This document shows, in pieces, positions 33,335 through 40,322 of a stretch of DNA of 42,638 bases. The translations under genes were made by a program, and so were the position numbers. The notes under the pieces were generated by a model, which saw only the letters and a program-made list of their open reading frames with translations, had not been told where the DNA came from and did not search any database. Location of the stretch: positions 1 to 42,638 of the forward strand of contig JBJEOA010000043.1 of the NCBI GenBank assembly GCA_051880475.1. Direction: 5' to 3'. Positions within the stretch are counted from its first letter, which is position 1; each line of letters opens with the position of its first letter. This stretch comes from JAUUSJ01 sp051880475 (GTDB lineage: Bacteria > Bacillota > Clostridia > Lachnospirales > Lachnospiraceae).

Positions 33335-33871
33335 ATGAAGTATATTATTAGCGGAAAAAATATTGAGGTGACAGAAGCTCTAAAAAATGCAGTCTACGAT
33401 AAACTTGGAAAATTAGATAAGTTTTTTGCTGATGAGACAGAAGCTCATGTGACATTAAGTGTAGAAAAGTCACGACAAAAAGCTGAGGTTACTATTCCTA
33501 TGAAGGGAAATATTCTAAGAGCAGAGCAAACTAGCACAGATATGTATGTTACAATAGAATTAGTAGCTGATATTTTAGAACGTCAGATTCGCAAATATAA
33601 AACTAAAATTGCGAACTACAGCAAAGGCGGAAATCATTTCTCAGAGAATTTCTTAGGACAAGAACCTGAGCAATTCTTAGAAGATGATGAGATTCGTATT
33701 ATTCGCAGCAAAAAGTTTGCAATCAAGCCAATGGATGCAGAAGAAGCTTGTATCCAGATGGAATTATTAGGACATAGCTTCTATGTATTCCGCAATGCAG
33801 ATACATTTGAGGTGAATGTTGTTTATAGAAGAAAAGATGGAACATATGGATTAATTGAGCCAGAATTCTAG
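33335..33871 (+). CDS. hpf: Ribosome hibernation promoting factor, long form
   Basis: Binds the 30S subunit and drives 100S ribosome dimerisation under starvation. It has 178 residues from the ATG at 33335 (MKYIISGKNIEVTEALKNAV), with AGGGAG upstream. The N-terminal S30AE/RaiA domain covers about residues 1-100. The C-terminal dimerisation domain covers about 120-178 (RIIRSKKFAIKPMDAEEACI, then FNAD-like FRNADTFEVNVVYRRKDG). It normally sits in the same direction as secA-prfB in Firmicutes; here it is divergent from secA across the DnaA-box cluster. Confidence 0.95.
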   Translation: MKYIISGKNIEVTEALKNAVYDKLGKLDKFFADETEAHVTLSVEKSRQKAEVTIPMKGNILRAEQTSTDMYVTIELVADILERQIRKYKTKIANYSKGGNHFSENFLGQEPEQFLEDDEIRIIRSKKFAIKPMDAEEACIQMELLGHSFYVFRNADTFEVNVVYRRKDGTYGLIEPEF

Positions 33872-33930
33872 ATAATGGCTGCGAAAGCAGATATGTCCGT
33901 TGCTATAGGATTAAGTTATGAGATGTTTTG

Positions 33931-33964
33931 AGAGACTATATATTTTTATATGGTCTCTTTTTTA
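33931..33964 (+). terminator. hpf terminator
   Basis: AGAGACTATATA pairs with TATATGGTCTCT (one G-T pair), followed by a T-run, 60 bp past the stop codon. Confidence 0.9.
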
Positions 33965-33998
33965 AGTTTGAATATACAATAAAATGACTGATGCAATA

Positions 33999-34188
33999 AC
34001 TGACGTAATAAGGAAAAGCAAGTATCCTTTTAAAACGATAGCGAGGCTTCCAAAGATTTTAACTGCACTAGCTTTGCTGCGGAAGCGTTAGCGAAGCGAA
34101 TTCGCGGGAGCAGCATAAATAAGCGTGCGGTTAAAATTTGGAAACGTAGCGTGTTTTAAAAGGATACTTGCTTTTCTCTTTTTGCTGT
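33999..34188. repeat. Nested-palindrome element A, copy 2
   Basis: The arms 34014-34036 and 34153-34175 are perfectly complementary over 23 bp; the locus-specific middle is GCAAGTATCC. The core 34037-34152 differs from copy 3 at only two positions. Inside the core, TTCCAAA-ATTTTAAC-GCAC pairs with GTGC-GTTAAAAT-TTTGGAA. The outer left GACGTAATAAGG and right CTTTTTGCTGT ends match the other copies. It follows the hpf terminator. Confidence 0.92.
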
Positions 34189-34258
34189 ACTATAGAACCT
34201 AATATTAATCTATAATATGTTTAAGGAGTACCAAAATTGATTTCCCTAATTCTTACTC

Positions 34259-34287
34259 TTGTATTCTTTTTGTTTATAAGATATAAT
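34259..34287 (+). promoter_or_regulatory. Promoter of the lipoprotein transcript
   Basis: TTGTAT (34259-34264), a 17-bp spacer and TATAAT (34282-34287). It predicts a start at about 34293-34295, exactly where the four-way palindrome begins. Confidence 0.65.
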
Positions 34288-34292
34288 TTACT

Positions 34293-34507
34293 AAAAAGTC
34301 CTGTCAAGCGACGAGGCAAATTGAGCTTGCTCTTATTTGGCTCGGCATTTGACAGGGCAAACCGTATGAGCTCAAAGCACAATGGTGCGAAGAGCGAATA
34401 CGGTGCCGATTGCGAGTGTGAAAAGCACCGAGTAATCGGACTTTTTCTAAGTCCTGTCAAGCGACGAGACAAATTGAGCTTGCTCTTATTTGGCTCGGCA
34501 TTTGACA
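34293..34507 (+). repeat. Four-way-junction palindrome (element B) with a partial second copy
   Basis: The closing stem AAAAAGT (34293-34299) / ACTTTTT (34440-34446) encloses three arms. Arm 1 is CCTGTCAA...TTGACAGG (34300-34356), with inner pairs CGAG/CTCG, CAAAT/ATTTG and GAGC/GCTC. Arm 2 is ACCGTAT...ATACGGT (34361-34404), with GCTC/GAGC and GCAC/GTGC. Arm 3 is CCGATT...AATCGG (34406-34439). A 59-bp segment spanning arm 1 (34296-34354) is repeated at 34449-34507 with one difference. The region precedes the lipoprotein start and would be its 5' leader. Open frames run through it on both strands, but they are explained by the palindromes. Confidence 0.8.
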
Positions 34508-34537
34508 AAAAATATTATAATAATAGGAGGATACAAA

Positions 34538-35158
34538 ATGCGAAAGAAACTATATTTTGCACTTTGCATGGCTACTTGTCTTATGTTTGCCACTGCATGT
34601 CATAAAAATAATTCAGCAGAATTAACAACTTCTGCTTATAATGATACTATATCTGATATGGAAAAAACAACGGAAGCTACAATCGATTCCTCTGAAGAAT
34701 CTTCTGAGAATGAAAAAGATGCAAAAACTGAGAGCTCCTCTAAAGAAGAGACATCCTCTTCTACTACTTCAACAAAAGACTCATCTGATAGCTCTAGCAA
34801 TTCTTCTAAAGAGGTAAGTCCTACAACTTCTGCTTCTAGCACAGAAGCAAAGAATACGAAAACAACAGAAGAAGAAATAACAGCCGAGGGTGATGAAAAC
34901 TTTGAAGAACCTACAACAGCCACAAAGGAAAGTGAAAAAGAAACATGGGCTAGTTCTGGAGTATTAAGTGGCTTTAACGACGGTGATTCGGTCGAGATTA
35001 TTATGGCAGACGGCTCTACAAAGACGTTTTTCGTATATGATGAAAAAGTTGCCAAACAGTTAGAAGAACTTCTTGAAAGTGGAGAAGAAAAATCTATTGA
35101 TTTTATTTCCCGTCCAATTGCAGGTCAGGCTAATTCTCAAATTATTGAGATTAAATAG
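34538..35158 (+). CDS. Secreted Ser/Thr/Glu-rich lipoprotein, unknown function
   Basis: A 206-residue protein from the ATG at 34538, with AGGAGG 7 nt upstream. Residues 1-21 are a lipoprotein signal (MRKKLYFALCMATCLMFATA) with the lipidated cysteine next (FATAC-H). Residues about 35-140 are a low-complexity linker of serine, threonine, glutamate and lysine, likely spanning the wall. The last ~60 residues are a small folded domain (SGVLSGFNDGDSVEIIMADG ... NSQIIEIK), not recognised. It is a monocistronic unit with a long structured leader and a strong terminator. Confidence 0.85.
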   Translation: MRKKLYFALCMATCLMFATACHKNNSAELTTSAYNDTISDMEKTTEATIDSSEESSENEKDAKTESSSKEETSSSTTSTKDSSDSSSNSSKEVSPTTSASSTEAKNTKTTEEEITAEGDENFEEPTTATKESEKETWASSGVLSGFNDGDSVEIIMADGSTKTFFVYDEKVAKQLEELLESGEEKSIDFISRPIAGQANSQIIEIK

Positions 35159-35160
35159 AC

Positions 35161-35204
35161 AAAAAAGTTGGTTGCTATTATAAAATATAGCAACCAACTT
35201 TTTT
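35161..35204. terminator. Bidirectional terminator between lipoprotein gene and fucO
   Basis: AAAAAAGTTGGTTGCTAT pairs perfectly with its complement around an 8-nt loop; A-runs and T-runs on the two sides allow use from both strands. Confidence 0.92.
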
Positions 35205-35272
35205 ATAGGAACCAGTCAAAACCCTCTCATCATCTTTAGATTGTAGGAATTCAAACCGTGAAATTAACTTAA

Positions 35273-36421
35273 TTAAATTAAAGCTTTATATAATGCAATA
35301 ATATCTTCTAAAGAAGCATCTTTTGGATTACCAGGAGCACAAGCATCATTGAATGCAGACTCTGCTAAGAAAGGAATATCCTCTTCTTTTACGATTTCTT
35401 TTAAATCTGCTGGAATTCCAACATCGATAGAAAGCTGCTGAACTGCATCTACAGCTGCTTTTCTATATTCTTCTTGAGTCATATTTTCTACGCCTTCAAC
35501 GCCCATAGCAATAGCAATATCTTTATATTTTGTTCCTGTTGCGTCAGCATTATAAGCCATAATACTTGGAAGTAAGATAGCATTAGCAACACCATGTGGT
35601 GTGTCATATACAGCACCTAAAGCATGAGCCATAGAGTGTACAATTCCAAGTCCTACATTAGAAAATCCCATTCCGGCAATATACTGTCCAAGAGCCATTC
35701 CATCTCTTCCCTCTGGTGTATTATTAACCGCACCTCTTAAAGATTTAGCAATAATCTCAATTGCTTTGATATGGAACATATCTGTTAATTCCCAAGCACC
35801 TTTTGTAATATATCCCTCGATGGCATGTGTCAATGCATCCATACCTGTAGCAGCTGTTAATCCCTTAGGCATACTAGCCATCATCTCTGGATCTACTACT
35901 GCGACAACAGGAATGTCATGTGTATCTACACAAACAAATTTACGTCTTTTTTCAACATCTGTGATAACATAGTTGATTGTAACCTCGGCAGCTGTTCCAG
36001 CTGTTGTAGGAACTGCAATGATAGGAACAGAAGGATTCTTTGTTGGAGCAACGCCCTCTAAGCTTCTAACATCCTCAAACTCAGGGTTTGCAATGATAAT
36101 ACCGATTGCTTTTGCTGTATCCATAGAAGAGCCGCCACCGATTGCGATAAGATAGTCAGCTCCTGCATCTTTAAATGCCTGAACGCCTGTCTGTACGTTT
36201 TCAATTGTTGGATTTGGCTTAATATTAGAATATAATTCATAATCTAATCCAGCTTCATCTAAAAGATCCGTAACCTTTGTTGAAACTTTAAACTTTACTA
36301 AATCTGGATCAGAACATACGAAAGCTTTTTTAAATCCTCTAGCTTTAGCTTCTGTCACAATTTCCCCAATAGCCCCTGCACCGTGATAAGATGTTTCATT
36401 CAATACAATTCTGTTTGCCAT
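35273..36421 (-). CDS. fucO: Iron-dependent alcohol dehydrogenase, lactaldehyde reductase type
   Basis: Group III (iron) NAD-dependent alcohol dehydrogenase. It is 382 residues, the same length as E. coli FucO, and very similar along its length by recall (NEFEDVRSLEG-like NPEFEDVRSLEG, TTAGTAAEVTINYVITD, EKRRKFVCVD, GMGFSNVGLGIVHSMAHALG). NAD-binding is through IAIGGGSSMDTAKAIG. Iron ligands are in DALTHAIEGY, HSMAHALG and DTPHGVANA. Probable reactions are L-lactaldehyde to 1,2-propanediol or a related aldehyde reduction. No fucose genes are adjacent; a TetR-type regulator lies 176 bp upstream on the same strand. Confidence 0.88.
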   Translation of the reverse strand: MANRIVLNETSYHGAGAIGEIVTEAKARGFKKAFVCSDPDLVKFKVSTKVTDLLDEAGLDYELYSNIKPNPTIENVQTGVQAFKDAGADYLIAIGGGSSMDTAKAIGIIIANPEFEDVRSLEGVAPTKNPSVPIIAVPTTAGTAAEVTINYVITDVEKRRKFVCVDTHDIPVVAVVDPEMMASMPKGLTAATGMDALTHAIEGYITKGAWELTDMFHIKAIEIIAKSLRGAVNNTPEGRDGMALGQYIAGMGFSNVGLGIVHSMAHALGAVYDTPHGVANAILLPSIMAYNADATGTKYKDIAIAMGVEGVENMTQEEYRKAAVDAVQQLSIDVGIPADLKEIVKEEDIPFLAESAFNDACAPGNPKDASLEDIIALYKALI

Positions 36422-36561
36422 AACTACATTCTCCTTTTCTTAATTTGATATACGAACTTATCCGACAATATTCATAAAATTATATGTAATTTAATAATAT
36501 ATTTTATTAACACTGCCCTAGCTATGGTATAATTTTAACAATAATATAGTGAAAAAGCAAG

Positions 36562-36583
36562 TTACACTCTTTGTATTGTGTAA
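36562..36583. promoter_or_regulatory. Candidate operator upstream of fucO
   Basis: TTACAC (36562-36567) and GTGTAA (36578-36583) form an inverted repeat with a 10-bp spacer in the fucO-tetR spacer, just after the regulator stop. It is a plausible site for the adjacent TetR-family protein. Confidence 0.45.
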
Positions 36584-36597
36584 ATTTTTATCAATTT

Positions 36598-37146
36598 TCA
36601 CATTTCGCACAATAAATCCATCAATCTATCTGGCATTGCTTCAATTAATAAATCTGTAATCTTTTCCGGACTTTTCTTTCTCCCTGTCGTTGCCCACTCA
36701 ATCGTCATGGTGACAGATGCCCTGCAGTACATTTTTAATAAAAACTCAATATCCTCTTCTAACTTTTTCCCTGTTTTTTTTGTGATAATATCTGTATAAA
36801 ATTTTAAAATACACTCGTAATCATACTCAACTAAAGAATTATGGTCTTGTGACTGAAATGCAGCCGAAAAAAAACAGCCATCTTCCGCAATACACTCAAA
36901 TTTTCGAATTAACCCCTCTCTTAACGTGCACTGAATTCCCATCTGCTTAAATGATTTTTGAGCTAATTTTTCAAAATACCAGTTTACTAAATCATATTTA
37001 TCTTTAAAATTTCGATAAAAAGTCTGTCTTGTCATGCCACAATGCTCTACAATACTTTTTACTGTAATTTTATCTAATGGCGTAGTTTCCATCAAATATT
37101 TAATGGAAGTTGCCATTTTATATTTTGTCTTCTCAGATCCTTCCAA
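36598..37146 (-). CDS. TetR/AcrR-family regulator (DhaS-like)
   Basis: A 182-residue regulator. The N-terminal HTH reads ITVKSIVEHCGMTRQTFYRNFKDKYDLVNWYF, close to DhaS-type proteins of the TetR family; split by features, ITVKSIVEHCGMTRQTFYRN is the HTH and KDKYDLVNWYF the start of helix 4. The TTG at 37146 is the preferred start: it has GGGTGG nearby and gives the usual ~10-residue N-terminal extension; an ATG at 37116 is possible. The C-terminal ligand domain is helical. The DhaS resemblance suggests either a repressor or a coactivator-dependent activator of fucO. Confidence 0.8.
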   Translation of the reverse strand: MEGSEKTKYKMATSIKYLMETTPLDKITVKSIVEHCGMTRQTFYRNFKDKYDLVNWYFEKLAQKSFKQMGIQCTLREGLIRKFECIAEDGCFFSAAFQSQDHNSLVEYDYECILKFYTDIITKKTGKKLEEDIEFLLKMYCRASVTMTIEWATTGRKKSPEKITDLLIEAMPDRLMDLLCEM

Positions 37147-37241
37147 ATAACCACCCCACTCTTATATTTTTTTAATTATAATATAATTTTTATATTTTTC
37201 CAATATTCTATCTATAAAATCCAAATATTTTCCCCATAAAA

Positions 37242-37273
37242 TAAAAAATACGGATTGAAAATCCAATCCGTAC
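37242..37273 (-). terminator. Terminator of NlpC/P60 gene 1
   Basis: On the minus strand TACGGATTG pairs perfectly with CAATCCGTA, followed by TTTTTTATTTT. Confidence 0.9.
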
Positions 37274-37285
37274 TTTTATTATTTA

Positions 37286-38194
37286 TTATACAATTCTTCT
37301 AATTCCAATAATCTTCATGCATGTAGCAGAATCTCCCGCTACAATTCCTCTTCTTGAGTTCGCTGCATGTACAATTTTGTTATTTCCCATATAGATAGCT
37401 ACATGTCCACTGTAGAAGATAAGGTCTCCTGCCTGTGCCTGAGCTAAGCTTGCCACTGCTCTTCCTGAACTTCTCTGTGCTGTTGATGTCCGTGGAAGAT
37501 TGTATCCAAAGTTTTTATAAACTCCCATTGTAAATCCTGAGCAGTCTGTTCCAGCTGTTAAACTTGTTCCGCCGTACACATATCTATTTCCAACAAATTT
37601 TAACGCATAATTTACAACTTTTTGTCCAGTTGTCTTTGCCTGTAAATCAGAGGACACTACCTTAGAAGAAGTTGAGATATACGCTTTTTGTATATATCCT
37701 GTCTTTCCAGCACAGCTTATCTTATACCAGCTACCACTTGTTCCAGTAATAGTAACTTGTGCATTTTTCTTTAATGTCATTACCTTTGCCGCTGAACTAG
37801 ATGCTTTTTTTCTAACTACTAAGCTTGAAGCTGTAACCCAGCCTGTCTTTACAGTTGTTGTAACTGTCTGCTTTACTGTAGTTGCCTGTGGCTTTGTATA
37901 TGTAACGTAAGCTTTTCCAACATATCCTGTCTTTGTTCCAACTTTTACTTTATACCAACCTGTTTTGTTTGTATCAGCAAATGAAACTTTCTCTCCTAAA
38001 GTTAAAACCTTAACTACAGCAGAAGAAGTACTTGCTGATTTTCTAAGATTTACTGCTGATTTGATATATCCTGTTTTGTAAGAAGCTGCCTGTGCTTCTG
38101 TCACTATCTCATTTCCAACTACTGTAGATACTGGCTGCACTAACATCATCGCCGCTAATACACAACCAACAACTTTTGTTGCTAATTTCTTCAC
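37286..38194 (-). CDS. Secreted SH3b-SH3b-NlpC/P60 cell-wall hydrolase 1
   Basis: A peptidoglycan endopeptidase of the NlpC/P60 family, 302 residues. The start is the GTG at 38194 (AGGAGG 7 nt upstream); upstream ATGs lack a site. A signal peptide (KKLATKVVGCVLAAMMLVQP...) is cleaved near EAQA-AS. Two bacterial SH3 domains follow, about residues 45-100 (NLRKSAST...GWYKVKVGTKTGYVGK) and 120-180. The C-terminal catalytic domain has the cysteine in GTDCSGFTMGVY and the histidines in YSGHVAIYMGNNKIVHAANS. It cuts stem peptides in the wall, with SH3 domains for wall binding. It has its own consensus promoter and terminator. Confidence 0.93.
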   Translation of the reverse strand: MKKLATKVVGCVLAAMMLVQPVSTVVGNEIVTEAQAASYKTGYIKSAVNLRKSASTSSAVVKVLTLGEKVSFADTNKTGWYKVKVGTKTGYVGKAYVTYTKPQATTVKQTVTTTVKTGWVTASSLVVRKKASSSAAKVMTLKKNAQVTITGTSGSWYKISCAGKTGYIQKAYISTSSKVVSSDLQAKTTGQKVVNYALKFVGNRYVYGGTSLTAGTDCSGFTMGVYKNFGYNLPRTSTAQRSSGRAVASLAQAQAGDLIFYSGHVAIYMGNNKIVHAANSRRGIVAGDSATCMKIIGIRRIV

Positions 38195-38261
38195 CGAAAA
38201 ACCTCCTAAAACTTTCATTAATATATATTGATGTATCAAATATTTTTATTTTTCCTTAAAT

Positions 38262-38290
38262 AATATATTATATGTAATAAACTATGTCAA
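38262..38290 (-). promoter_or_regulatory. Promoter of NlpC/P60 gene 1
   Basis: On the minus strand TTGACA (38285-38290), a 17-bp spacer and TATATT (38262-38267). Just upstream (38304-38323) lies a 20-bp box, TTTTGTGTCCATTCTGTGAA as read on the plus strand, which recurs before gene 2. A TTTAATATTTTTGTAA box (38336-38351) recurs before gene 4. The rest of 38352-38539 is A/T-rich with nothing recognisable. Confidence 0.8.
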
Positions 38291-38539
38291 GATTATAAAA
38301 CAATTTTGTGTCCATTCTGTGAACTTTTTCATTATTTTAATATTTTTGTAATATTTTTTTAAGGTTTTTTATATATATTTTTTACTATTTCTTTGTTTTA
38401 TCCCATTTTTATACTATTCTTGTATATTTTTTTTGTAATATTTTATCATAATTAAATTTGCTTTCTACAAAAATTATTAAAATTTGACAATATTTTTTAA
38501 ATTTATGCCAAATCACTTAAAAATATTAAAATTTTTCAC

Positions 38540-38581
38540 AAAAAAATCCCAGAAAGTAAATTTAAATTTACTTCTGAGATT
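38540..38581 (-). terminator. Terminator of NlpC/P60 gene 2
   Basis: On the minus strand ATCTCAGAAGTAAAT pairs with ATTTACTTTCTGGGAT (one bulge and one G-T pair), followed by TTTTTT. Confidence 0.88.
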
Positions 38582-38592
38582 TATGTATCACT

Positions 38593-39540
38593 CTATACAA
38601 TTCTTCGGATTGATAAAATTGTCATACTTGTAGCTTTATCTCCTGATACAATTCCTCTTTTTGGATTTGCTGAATGTACAATTTTATTATTTCCCATATA
38701 AATCGCTACATGGCCACTATAACAAATAAGATCTCCCGCCTGTGCCTGAGATAAACTTGCTACTTTCTTTCCTGCAGTTCTTTGTGCCGCTGATGTTCTA
38801 GGAAGATTATATCCAAACTGTTTATATACACTCATTGTAAAGCCTGAACAATCCGCCCCTTTTGTTAAGCTTGTTCCTCCGTATACATATTTATTACCCA
38901 CAAATTTTAACGCATAATTGACAATCTGCTGTCCTTTTACTTTCGTATTTCCAACAGAAGAACTTGTTACTACTGAACTTGTACTCGAACTTTGGTTACT
39001 GCTAGAACTAGAAGAAGCCTTCTTAATATAAACTTTTGATACATAACCTGTAATACTTCCTACTTTAATTTTATACCATGAACCAGTCGTTCCCTGAATT
39101 GTAACTTTTGTTCCATATGTTAATACTTTCAAAATCTTTGCTGAATTACTTGCTGATTTTCTAAGATTTAAATATGAAGCAATTACACTTCCTGTACTGC
39201 TACTTGAACTTGAAGAAGTCGATATTGTATTAGAAGAATTAGCAAGTGTCACATAAGTTCTTCCAACATATCCCGTTATTGTTCCCACTTTTACTTTATA
39301 CCAACCAACTGTGCTCGTACTTGTAATTGTAACGGAAGTTCCCTTAGATAATACTTTCAAAACTTTTGCTGAATTACTTGCAGTCTTTCGCAAATTCACA
39401 GTCGATTTAATCGTTCCTTTTGTTGTTGCCGCCTCTACTTGTTTTATATTATCTGTCACTATCATACTTGTGGTAGGCGTCTGAAAAAATAATGAAGCTG
39501 CCAAAAAAGCTCCTATTACTCTAGCAATCGCTTTTTTCAT
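38593..39540 (-). CDS. Secreted SH3b-SH3b-NlpC/P60 cell-wall hydrolase 2
   Basis: A 315-residue paralogue of gene 1. The ATG at 39540 has AAGGAGG upstream. The signal peptide (KKAIARVIGAFLAASLFFQT) is followed by probable cleavage near VEA-AT. Two SH3 domains (NLRKTASNSAKVLKVLSKG and NLRKSASNSAKILKVLTYG) share almost the same opening. Serine-rich linkers (TISTSSSSSSSTGS and SSSSSNQSSSTSS) separate the domains. The catalytic cysteine is in GADCSGFTMSVY and the histidines in CYSGHVAIYMGNNKIVHSAN. Upstream, 39541-39705 holds the shared TTTTGTGTCTATTTTGTGAA box (39613-39632) and a TTAATACTTTTGTAA box (39637-39651), but no clear consensus promoter. Confidence 0.93.
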   Translation of the reverse strand: MKKAIARVIGAFLAASLFFQTPTTSMIVTDNIKQVEAATTKGTIKSTVNLRKTASNSAKVLKVLSKGTSVTITSTSTVGWYKVKVGTITGYVGRTYVTLANSSNTISTSSSSSSSTGSVIASYLNLRKSASNSAKILKVLTYGTKVTIQGTTGSWYKIKVGSITGYVSKVYIKKASSSSSSNQSSSTSSVVTSSSVGNTKVKGQQIVNYALKFVGNKYVYGGTSLTKGADCSGFTMSVYKQFGYNLPRTSAAQRTAGKKVASLSQAQAGDLICYSGHVAIYMGNNKIVHSANPKRGIVSGDKATSMTILSIRRIV

Positions 39541-39705
39541 AATAAAAAATCCTCCTTAAATTATGTACTCCCCCTACAGTACTTCTCTTTTATATTTCAT
39601 ATATTACTATATTTTTGTGTCTATTTTGTGAATTTATTAATACTTTTGTAATATTTTTATTATTTTATTAACATTTGTAATATAGGACTTACTAGAAATT
39701 ACACT

Positions 39706-39757
39706 AAAAAAACAAAGAATAAAAACTCTATTTAAGTTTTTCTACTCTTTGTTTTTT
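39706..39757. terminator. Terminator-like hairpin in the NlpC gene 2/3 spacer
   Basis: AAAAAACAAAGA pairs with TCTTTGTTTTTT, with an inner AAAACT/AGTTTT stem, and runs of A and T on both sides. It could end transcripts coming from gene 3, which has no nearer simple terminator. Confidence 0.65.
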
Positions 39758-39794
39758 ATGTTCATATATTATAGATTTTGAAACATTATAAAAT

Positions 39795-39858
39795 AACAGA
39801 CGCAATAAGGAAAGGTAGCTCTCCTTTTAAAAAGAGAGCTATCTTCCTCTTTTTGCTG
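39795..39858. repeat. Core-less version of element A
   Basis: The outer ends AACAGACGCAATAAGG and CCTCTTTTTGCTGT match the element A ends. Between them a single hairpin pairs GGTAGCTCTC with GAGAGCTATC around CTTTTAAAA. That loop is the CCTTTTAAAA / TTTTAAAAGG junction that borders the core in full copies, but the core itself is absent. It is the best candidate for an empty or precisely deleted site. The 234 bp up to copy 3 (39859-40092) show nothing else. Confidence 0.75.
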
Positions 39859-40092
39859 TGATGCGAAAACTAATATCATATTAATTTGTAATGCGATTAG
39901 AGTTGTTTTTCTAAAACTCCAAACTTTGATTTTAAGGAACTAGAGTAACTCAGAAAATATTTTTTACTAAAAACCCACATTATGCAGTTACTATATTTTA
40001 AATGTTTAATTGTTAATTAAGTATTGTTGTTTCTTAGTTAATTATGAATGAAGTTTAGATGGTTTATAAATTGTCATACAAATAGATTCCTT

Positions 40093-40290
40093 ATTACAGC
40101 AAGAAAAAATAGGGGAATTTTCTTTTAAAACGATAGCGAGGCTTCCAAAGATTTTAACTGCACTAGCTTTGCTGCGGAAGCGTTAGCGAAGCGGATTCGC
40201 GTGAGCAGCATAAATAAGCGTGCGGTTAAAATTTGGAAACGTAGCGTGTTTAAAAAGAAAATCCCTCTATTTCATTCTTGCGTTTCTTAA
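40093..40290. repeat. Nested-palindrome element A, copy 3
   Basis: The arms 40107-40131 and 40248-40272 pair over 25 bp with three non-Watson-Crick positions (one a G-T); the locus-specific part is TAGGGGAATTTTC. The core 40132-40247 is nearly identical to copy 2. It lies 32 bp past the stop of NlpC/P60 gene 3 (read on the minus strand), where it may serve as a large terminator-like hairpin. Confidence 0.92.
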
Positions 40291-40322
40291 TTTGTCTATT
40301 TCAAAACCCATAAATTCCTCAA

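Noticed and set aside
34237..34605. Open frame of 122 codons through element B with a TTG start and AAGGAG upstream, and a mirror frame on the other strand
   Set aside because: Both strands stay open because of nested palindromes and the in-frame 153-bp offset; the composition is low-complexity basic and the 3' end overlaps the lipoprotein gene in another frame.
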